A program made the translations under genes and the position numbers. Of a stretch of DNA of 64,000 nucleotides, positions 56,290-64,000 are shown in pieces. The DNA is from Cristatella mucedo. Taxonomy: Eukaryota > Bryozoa > Phylactolaemata > Cristatellidae. The stretch covers positions 1,491,501 to 1,555,500 of the forward strand of contig WPIO01000055.1 of the NCBI GenBank assembly GCA_009760855.2, in the 5' to 3' direction. Below the pieces are notes generated by a model, which did not search any database, was not told the DNA's origin, and was given only the letters and a program-made list of their open reading frames with translations. The stretch's first letter is position 1, and each line of letters begins with the position of its first letter.

Positions 56290-58145
56290 ACAGTAATCAG
56301 CATTACCCGATTCCTGGCTGCACCTCAATGTCTGCATTTAAGCAGGTCACTAGTGATCTCGTCCTGAAGTTCATATCCCAATCAAAGAAGACAACAAGTC
56401 CTTTGGACCCTATTCCCACTCTCCTGCTCCTACGTTGCATTGATCTGCTGCTGCCATGCATAACTAGCATCATTAATATGTCATTAGCCTCAGGTCACGT
56501 CCCAGCACCTTTCAAAAAGGTGTAGTCAGGCCACTTCTCAAGAAAGTGACACTGCACCAAGAGAACTTGAGCAACTACCGCCCAGTCTCCCTTCTACCAT
56601 TCCTATAAAAGACACTGGAACGGGTCGTGGCAGACAAGATGAGTTCATATATTGAAACTTCCAACCTTGCTAGTAAGTTCCAGTCTGGCTTTAGAGCTAA
56701 TCACTCCCCAGATCAAGCATTGCTTAGGGTATACAATGACCTACTTAGGAATGCAGGCATGCCTAGAGGGTCTCTGCTTCTTTTGCTCGATCTTTCGGCA
56801 GCTTTTGATACTATCGATCACCAAGTTCTTCTAGAGCACCTCTCATCTCGCCTGGGCATCACTGGCACTGCTCTGCAATGGTTCAGGTCCTATCTCAGTG
56901 GGAGACTCCAGAGTATTGACGTGAATGGACAAAAATCGTCCGAGGCACCTCTGAAATATGGGATACCTCAGAGCTCCGTGCTAGGTCTGGTTCTTTTCAC
57001 GGTTTCTACTCTCCCTCTTGCTGATGTGATTGGCAAGCACAATCTACGCTTTCACTTCTATGCGGATGAAACTCAGTTGTACCTTTGCTTTGATCCCTCC
57101 CAGCCTTCGAGCACCTCGAATTCTCTCAACTCACTGCTGCATGTATTAGTGACAACTGCATACAGATGGCAGCAAATTTTCTTAAACTAAACGATGATAA
57201 AACTAACTTACTAGTTATGGGCAAACCCAGTGTGATTCAGAAATTGGAAAGGCTGCCGCTCAAAATTGGCTCTGCCACCATATCTCCTGTTGAATCAGCT
57301 CGAAATCTAGGTGTCATGTTCCAAAGTGACCTCTCGTTAGACGACCACATCAGCTCCACAATCTAGTGTGCATACTTTCAGCTACACACAATTGCAAAAA
57401 ATTCGGGCTTGTTTAGATAAGGATACCACGTAAAAGTTGGTCCATGCATTTGTGACATCCTGTCGACTTCTGTAACTCATTGCTTGCTGGCCTATCGGCG
57501 TATGCAATCAGGCGATTACAGCTGGTGCAAAACTCTGCAGCTAGGCTTGTCTGTCGTGAGTGGCGCAGTTGCCACTTCACACCACTTCTCGCCGACCTGC
57601 ACTGGCTCACAGTCAAGCAACGGATCGACTTCAAGGTTTTGTCGCTCACTTTTAGGTCACTTCATTCTTTGGCTCCAGCCTATCTCTCAGATCTACCCCT
57701 CACCAGGCCAAGCATCGTACCACCTGCTCTTCGGAATCCAGCAGATTACCAATACCTCGTACAAACCTCAAATCCTTTGGAGACCGTGCATTTAGTTCGT
57801 TACTCTAAAGCCTGAAACTCACTGCCAACTTGCGTCAGAACATACTCTGACTTGACCACATTTAAAAAGAACTTAAAAACACACCTATTTAGGACAGCAT
57901 TTAGTGGGTTCCTCTGATTCGTCCTTGATGTGCTTATGCGTGCTGACACTGTGCATGCTGCCGCTAACCACACTTGCAGGCTGACCCTGTGCATGTCACC
58001 CTTAACCATGTTATTCATGTTGTTTATCAAGCATGATATTACTCACCGTTTAATCGCGTTTCCCTTTGCAGCTAATGTAAAGTGCCTAGAAAGAGATTGA
58101 GTTCTCTGAGGGTGCTTCATCGAGTCCATTATTATTATTATTATT
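56290..58145 (+). mobile_element. best-preserved L2-like LINE (RT and 3' end)
   Basis: This copy covers the RT domain to the 3' end. The N-terminal RT block has 'SPLDPIPTLLLLRCIDLLLP' and 'MSLASGHVPAPFKKV', then a stop at 56,525, then 'NYRPVSLLP'. A 187-codon frame (56,627-57,190) holds motif A 'SAAFDTIDHQVLLEHL', motif B 'GIPQSSVLGLV' (usual GVPQGSVLGP) and motif C 'FHFYADETQLYLCF' (YADE for YADD). The C-terminal segments at 57,166-57,815 are frameshifted. The 3' UTR and tail with ATT repeats end at about 58,145. The endonuclease is missing. The motif style places it near L2/CR1. It cannot be active as read. Confidence 0.9.
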
Positions 58146-58149
58146 AGCA

Positions 58150-60285
58150 TTGATCACTGAGCATTGAGATTTTTAGCATTTTTAATTAGCCCTCAGTGGG
58201 CGGTTAAACAGGGTCGGAGAGTTCAGTCTTTATACACAACCAGGAGAAGCCTGAGAGCTCAAATTCTGGACTTAACGGACACAGATAGTTTCTGGCACCA
58301 AGCCATCTCCACTTATTGTAACCAATAGCTTGACGGCACACTTCAGATAGAAAGCAGCCCCTGGTCCCAGTGGAAGAGGGAATGAATGCATCGGTGAGGT
58401 GTGCTACGTGCACATATATAAGCATGTGCGAAACGTGGTACGCTCACGTTGCAAAGGCTTCCAGCATCGACAAACAAGCATGGCAGCATGCCAAGATGCA
58501 CGATGGAACAGCTTCCTCGTGTAAACCAAGAAATGACCGGTTTTAGTGATCAATGAAACTTGTTACAAACAATCAAAAAATAACTTCATCCTAAATACGA
58601 TTTGCCACAAGTAACTTGCAAGCAAATTACGCAACTTGCAAAACACGACGAGTCCACACGGAAGCTCGGCGACCATACAAAGCCTGCAATGAATGAGTTG
58701 CGTGATTACTGCCACGGTTGCAATATGTATAGTGGCCGGCATCGCCACAGGGATTACTGGCGGCGTCACGAGCGGCAGCAGCTGTAATGGAAGGTAGTGC
58801 CACGAACAGCAGGCTAGCTAAAAAAAATGGGGGATATTCCTCTCGGCGGCCGGATCGTCTCTGGTGCGACGAGAAGCAGACGCTAAATGAGAAAGCGCTC
58901 GTCGACTTGAGTTTTATTGGCGAGGTTCTTCCTCCCAGAGGCATCCCTGACAAGTCGCAAGAACTGCAAGCCAAGAAACCGCTGCTGTCAGCAAGCGCAG
59001 CTCTCAGTGAGTGAAAGTAAGAAGGTGTACACAGTCACTGCCGTTGCATCACTGCTGGCATGTGCACACCGACTGTACGGTGAAGACGGTCGACGAAAAT
59101 CAAAGCCGCCGCCTGATTTTTGAGTAAAACGCAGACCAGAGCCGCCCCGCCAGCCTAATGGTGTCTGTCACACGATGGAGGAAGAAGATACGTATTGGAC
59201 GGCGGAGCCAGGATTGTCCTCCACGGGGCAAGACTTGCAAAATGTTTATACACAGAGAGCAAGACCCGCAAGATTTTCAAGTGGGAGACAATTGCTAGAC
59301 GCCCAATTCATTAAAAACTATAGCGCACAATCCTAGAAGTTACTCGACACGAACTCGGCGGTTGCTTATTGAGTGGTATTAAGACATAATCTCTTCGGCG
59401 GTGATGGTCGAGGGGCATAGGAATAGGGGGTGTGACCCAGCTCACTGTCCCACTGTGGCTAAACACCCAATTGCCCCCTGGCTTCGCCACCGGAGACATG
59501 AATTCATCGACTCCGACGTCATGTTTTACGACTTCAGGCACCTTCTTAAGTGCAGCGCGTGCAATCACTGAGTCGTGCTTTCTGGCGAGACCGTGCAATT
59601 ACGGCATGGAATGCCGTAGACAAAAGTGTCGCTCGATGTGACCCTCACCATCCTATTGCCTGTCCACCACAGCTAGGACTTGATAGAATGTACTGCACAA
59701 ATATAGAAATATAAATTTAGAATTAAATATAGAAATGGTAAACATAGAAATATGGATGACAGCTCGGCAAGATCCAAATGTAAGAGGTGGCACGTCAGGT
59801 GAAACGTAAGCAATGCTTGGCTCAATCCTCACAGCTGCCCCACACACAGGGAAACCGAGGCACCGACTATAGTAAACAGACTCTTTACTGAGAGTTTTCT
59901 CGGGGAGTAAAGAGCATGCTGCTCGGATTTTGCTCTCTACTAAAGCAGAAAAAAATAATAATAGTAATAATAATAATGTCCTTTGCATTTCGCTATAAGA
60001 GAGCTTGACGTCTATTCAGGCGTTTTTCATCTTGCTGCAAGACAAGCAGAAAATAGGAAGCAGGCAGGTGGCACTGCGGCAGCACAGTGACATGGCGGCT
60101 CCGAGGCGCAGAATGCTTCCCTGCGAGATTTTCATTGAGCTACCGAAGCCCAATGACACGGTGTAGCCGGGAAAGTAGAGTGTAGAGCGCAGATATTGAG
60201 CTAACAAATTCTGTTTCTGATACAGCCACTCTAAAATGCTGACACACACGTGTGCACCGATACTCACACATGCATACGCCCAAAA
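58150..60285. other. no gene recognised
   Basis: Mixed sequence. Frames such as 58,787-59,014 (+) and 59,311-59,598 (-) have no recognisable domain. A short AAT run lies near 59,955-59,977. If the last meckelin exon is in this window, it should be on the minus strand below 61,815. I could not identify it. Confidence 0.4.
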
Positions 60286-60292
60286 ACCCGAT

Positions 60293-60377
<85 letters not shown>
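60293..60377. repeat. (AC)n microsatellite
   Basis: About 42 AC units. Confidence 0.97.
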
Positions 60378-60378
<1 letters not shown>

Positions 60379-60580
60379 GCACGCACGTGGGACCAAGACG
60401 AGCCAGACTTTAATCTTACCAGAGATAGCCAATCACAGGAAGGCTGAAGGAGCAGGTGGCTTAACGCTCGGCCTTGACCCCTTCGAGGTGGTCCAAAGGG
60501 GGTGGGCATGCTAGGCCATTTTCAACCTTATACTCACGTGCAAAAATCCAGGCACACACAAGCACACGTGACACAAACAA

Positions 60581-60586
<6 letters not shown>

Positions 60587-60630
<44 letters not shown>
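60587..60630. repeat. (AC)n microsatellite
   Basis: About 22 AC units. Confidence 0.95.
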
Positions 60631-60632
<2 letters not shown>

Positions 60633-61084
60633 CACAAATGCATGCATGTGCACATGCATGCAGATGCCTACAAGTGCGCGAGATGGCAAACGTACCGAAA
60701 TGCGTGCACGCCGACACGAGCTCGTAAGCATGGTGTGCGAACCTGCTGCACAGAAGGTACACCGAGCAGGCGTGCCTGCCTGCGCAGGCCCCATGTCTAT
60801 ATCTGGATCGCGCCGAGGTTTCGTCGAGGCTAGCGTGCGGTAGCTCAGGACGCCAGAGAGGAAGCAAATCACTGCATGCGAGCCCCATCAAAGCATAGAG
60901 CAGCTCAGGACACCACCTCCTGCCGTCCGTCAGCACGACTGCTGACACTGAACGACACTAGTCGGTCCTCGAACCTAGCTAGTAAACCACAAAACATACT
61001 GTGTGACATCAGCCCAAAAACATCTTCAATCAGCCTAAGAAGATCGTCTTCCTTCCCAGATGTATAGATTTTCCACTCCCTGCC

Positions 61085-61268
61085 GAAACTAAAAAAAATT
61101 CTTCGCTGATTTAACAGCGTCATTTGTACATCGGCAGATTCGAGCCTTATCGAAAATCACCATCGCTTGCAGTTGGCAATAAAGGATCGCCCAACTGCAG
61201 GATTCGTACCCACGTGACCTCTGTCGGGATGAGTGAGCACCTGGTATCTGCTCAGCTATCACGGCCCA
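61085..61268 (-). mobile_element. tRNA-derived SINE (SINE-A), minus
   Basis: The reverse complement starts GGGCCGTGATAGCTGAGCAG. A diverged B box GGTACGAATCC lies near 61,209-61,199. GATCCTTTATTGCCAACTG and GACGCTGTTAAATCAGCGAA follow, with a T-rich tail. Confidence 0.78.
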
Positions 61269-61815
61269 GTAGGGCATGTCACCGAATCCTTCAATGAAGC
61301 CAGGAGTGGCAGACCAGACAAACTCTTACACTAAACCCTCAAGCATGACAAGTACGTCCCAGACAGGTTTTTAGATCAATTGCTGCACGCACAGAGTGAG
61401 CACTACTGTAAAGTAAGAAATAAGAGGCCGACCGAACGACGCCTCGTGTGAGCAAGCAACGCTCTCCTTTTAGTGAGACTCAAGCTGTGGCATCCTCTGC
61501 TGTACTACTGAAAGAAACTGCATTTTTTTCGGCCATACTAGACAAAGGCTACAACTTTTGGATGACTATAGAGTGGGAGGAGGGGAAGGAGGGGTGTGAC
61601 TAGCAGGGATGACCTTCAGCGGTCAGCTAGGTTCCTGAACCACTAGGCTCATGTAACTACCGCCGGCCCCAGCCAGCTGCAGAGAAACCAGTTGGGTGGA
61701 GTGGAGGCCAAGTGACCTTAACAAAGGAGCTCAGCACAACGACAACTCCTTTCCAGCCATCCTATCACCACTGTGGTGGGTGGCAGCAGCACAGCAAGGC
61801 AGCACAGCGGCTTAC

Positions 61816-61958
61816 CAATCCGACGAAGTAGGTGATCGCTGCAGCCAGCACAAAGTTCTGTGCAAGGGCGTCGACGAAGCAGAAGACCAGTGTGTCGAAC
61901 ACGACAAGGCTCAACTCGTTACCATAGAAAAGCACTTCGTCAAACTGATGTCCCTTGT
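61816..61958 (-). CDS. TMEM67: meckelin (TMEM67), penultimate-type exon
   Basis: Meckelin is a multi-pass, Frizzled-like receptor of the ciliary transition zone, required for ciliogenesis and part of the MKS complex. The exon completes an Asp codon and encodes 'KGHQFDEVLFYGNELSLVVF', 'DTLVFCFVDALAQNFVLAAA' and 'ITYFVGL'. This matches the C-terminal membrane region of vertebrate meckelin (YYGNE, FDLLFF, VDLA-QNFILA in human, from memory). The acceptor is CTTTGCAG (AG at 61,960-61,959) and the donor GTAAGC (61,815). The exon is 143 bp and leaves in phase 0. The last, short C-terminal exon should lie further left on the minus strand but was not found. Confidence 0.87.
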
Positions 61959-62228
61959 CTGCAAAGAGAGTACACACATCACTTACTAACAGCTGTCTAC
62001 GTTGTAAGCACACAGCCACGTGACCGGAGGGACTCCTGCACTACATGTAAACCCCAATAAATGTATATCCGATCGACGGAAGTCAAGCTAAAGACAAGCA
62101 GCAGGGCACGACATTGGCAGGAAACGAATGCGACCAAGAAATTTTTCTCAGGCTATGTAGGATGAGCTTGAATGCTCGGTCGTGTGTACCTGCTTGCATG
62201 TGAAAGTGTGTATCCGCCCATATGACCA

Positions 62229-62339
62229 TGCTGTTTTGTCGAAGTGTGTGATGTGTTGTGTGTATGTATGTATATACATATACATATATACATATATACT
62301 TAATAACACACACACATATATATATAAGTGTATATATAA

Positions 62340-62393
<54 letters not shown>

Positions 62394-62460
62394 TGTTTTG
62401 TCGATGTGTGCGCTGTGTTGTGTGTATGTATGTATGTATATATATATATATACATACACG

Positions 62461-62496
<36 letters not shown>

Positions 62497-62525
62497 CTTA
62501 ATAACACACACACACACACATATAT
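62229..62525. repeat. 162-bp tandem duplication rich in TA/CA, in meckelin intron
   Basis: TGCTGTTTTGTCGAAGTGTG at 62,229 recurs as TGCTGTTTTGTCGATGTGTG at 62,391. Each is followed by GTATGTATGTAT, TA runs and CTTAATAACACACACAC. The copies differ mainly in the length of the TA runs. Confidence 0.85.
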
Positions 62526-62629
62526 ATCTTAATGTGCATGACATTTGTGTGGGCGTGTTTGTGTGCGTGTGTGCTGCTTCACAGCATCACTTCCAACCCC
62601 GCCTCCTCCCTCCCCCCCCGAAGACGCAC

Positions 62630-62732
62630 CGTTATAGAAGACGCCTTTGTCGGTCGGCTCGAGGAACTCAGTGTCCAGCAAATTCTCCATCAAGGTCTTG
62701 TCGCGTATCGTGTAGTCAAGATCCTTGTGCGA
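62630..62732 (-). CDS. TMEM67: meckelin (TMEM67), upstream C-terminal exon
   Basis: This exon encodes 34 residues, 'SHKDLDYTIRDKTLMENLLD' then 'TEFLEPTDKGVFYN', plus the first base of an Asp codon. Vertebrate meckelin has the parallel run HKEMDY-I-DK-LLER-LG-EF-EP-KS-FYND. Acceptor TTGCAG (AG at 62,734-62,733) and donor GTGCGT (62,629) fit exactly. Joining to the next exon gives FYND-KGHQFDEV in frame. Earlier exons are not present between here and the right edge as far as I can read. The gene therefore continues outside the window. Confidence 0.88.
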
Positions 62733-62930
62733 CTGCAACGTGAACGAGAGTCGCCTGCTGTTGCGCTTGAACTTGGAATGCACCGGTTGGGGGATGCGCC
62801 TGGGCCTAGGCCTGATCCACGATTTCGGCTTCCAGTACACTGCTACTAGGATTTAGTTTTGCTTTAAGGGAGCAGCTGCAAGGGGAGCAGAACAGGTGCA
62901 CGGAGGAGGGGAGCAGGATTGATGGGCAGA

Positions 62931-63127
62931 TAATAATAATAATAATAATGCACTCGATAAGGCGCTCTCAGAGAACTCAATCTCTTTCTAGGCGCTTTAC
63001 ATTTGCTGCAAAGGGAAACGCAATTGAATGGCGAGTAATACCATGCTCAATAAACAACATGAATAACATGGTTAGGGGTGACATGCACAGGGTCAGCATG
63101 CAAATGTGGTTAGTGGCAGCATGCACA
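62931..63127 (-). mobile_element. L2-like 3' UTR and tail, left arm of a foldback
   Basis: (AAT)n, reversed tail and 3' UTR, ending at GGCAGCATGCACA. It is followed at once by the same segment in plus orientation. Confidence 0.85.
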
Positions 63128-63132
63128 TAATG

Positions 63133-63339
63133 CACTGTGCATGCTGCCACTAACCACATTTGCATGCTGACCCTGTGCATGTCACCCCTAACCATATTAT
63201 TCATTTTGTTTGTTTTTCAAGCATGATTTTACTTGCCATTCAATTGTATTTCACTTTGCAGCAAATGTAAAGCGCCTAGAAAGAGAGTAAGTTCTCTGAG
63301 GGCGCTTTATCAAGTGCATTATTATTATTATTATTATTA
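63133..63339 (+). mobile_element. L2-like 3' UTR and tail, right arm of a foldback
   Basis: CACTGTGCATGCTGCCACTA through the 3' UTR to tail and (ATT)n. About 60 bases next to the centre pair perfectly with the left arm. The outer parts differ in subfamily-specific positions. Confidence 0.85.
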
Positions 63340-63344
63340 CGAAA

Positions 63345-64000
63345 CCACAATAGCTGGCATATGCAGCTCGAGGTGGGAGGGTCCGGGTAGAGGTGGAGGC
63401 AATAGCCACCCCCAGCCACACTGCCAGACCCAGTGCCCAGCCCAGACCTGCTGCCCAGCCTAGGTGAGCCCAAGCCAGGATATGATGCTGCTCTGATCGC
63501 CATCATATCGAATCTTCACTGACAGCTGACCGGCTAATGGTAATACAGCAGCTATCCAGCATGTTGATTCCTGCACGACTGTACCGCTATTGCCATCCTC
63601 ATCATCGTCGTTGCCTACATACGAGCGATTCATTATCGAAACTGGTCATCGATGGACGATTGGCCTTAGTTTCCAGAGTATCAGACCGTCAAAGGTCGGT
63701 AAGCAGCACTGGCCAGCTAGCCGGAAGTGAGCAGTTACTCCAGCCATCTAGCCTGCACCTAGGCTATCAATAAGTAGGTACTAGATGCCACAGTTACTGC
63801 AGAATGAGCTGACAGAAATTAGAAAGCCAATCCCAGCTCCGGCGAATGGCATAGCAGGCAGATGCTACTACAGCTTCTCTGAGAATTTCTTTGAAGCATG
63901 GGAGCTAGCGGAAGACTTTGGGCCTCTTGATTTGCAAGTCTCCATACAGGAACCGCCATCCAGAATAACATCTAGTTAAAAAGAAGGCGCTTTGATTGCC
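63345..64000. other. no gene recognised
   Basis: Mixed sequence with frames up to 78 codons and no recognisable domain. Presumably intron of the meckelin gene, if that gene extends past the right edge. Confidence 0.4.

Noticed and set aside
60905-61123. Candidate last exon of meckelin
   Set aside because: The translation does not resemble the conserved meckelin C-terminus, and part of it overlaps a SINE.

Overview
This window is from an animal nuclear genome, probably an invertebrate. Its confident genes are split by spliceosomal introns (GT..AG). They encode animal proteins: mitochondrial cytochrome c, a repulsive guidance molecule (RGM) and the ciliary protein meckelin. Most of the rest is LINE and SINE debris, hAT DNA transposons and very long dinucleotide microsatellites. 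I cannot assign a phylum from the sequence alone. There is no sign of bacterial organisation, CRISPR or rRNA.

Layout. At 0-5 kb there are fragments of an L2/CR1-like LINE and a decayed copy of an uncharacterised multicopy protein family (3.1-4.8 kb, minus). At 6.35-7.10 kb, minus, lies a complete two-coding-exon cytochrome c gene. From 9.3 to 31.5 kb is a graveyard of transposable elements: at least a dozen L2-like pieces, two tRNA-derived SINE families, an unnamed dispersed repeat, a fossil hAT transposase, and a 946-bp non-autonomous hAT element nested inside an L2 reverse transcriptase. From 33.2 to 50.0 kb, minus, is a complete RGM gene. It has three coding exons, introns of 11.7 and 3.6 kb, and 495 residues. 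Intron 2 holds long GA tracts and a pure (CAG)33. A CpG-rich first-exon/promoter region covers about 49.4-50.7 kb, with an exact 171-bp tandem duplication further upstream (51.3-51.6 kb). From 52 to 61 kb are more repeats, including the best-preserved L2 RT (56.3-58.1 kb). At 61.8-62.7 kb, minus, are two consecutive C-terminal exons of meckelin (TMEM67). The rest of that gene is not visible; its upstream exons probably lie beyond the right edge.

The three genes are not an operon-like unit; each has a separate role (respiration/apoptosis, BMP/neogenin signalling, ciliary transition zone). What links the intergenic DNA is the L2-like LINE. Its 3' tail (a short conserved stem-like segment followed by ATT repeats) occurs on many L2 copies and also on a tRNA-headed SINE, which suggests that the SINE is mobilised by the LINE. 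No clearly novel defence or metabolic system is visible. The most interesting non-genic items are the tRNA-head/L2-tail SINE, the dispersed '9.7-kb type' repeat, several perfect long palindromes, and the nested hAT element whose insertion site can be read in frame.
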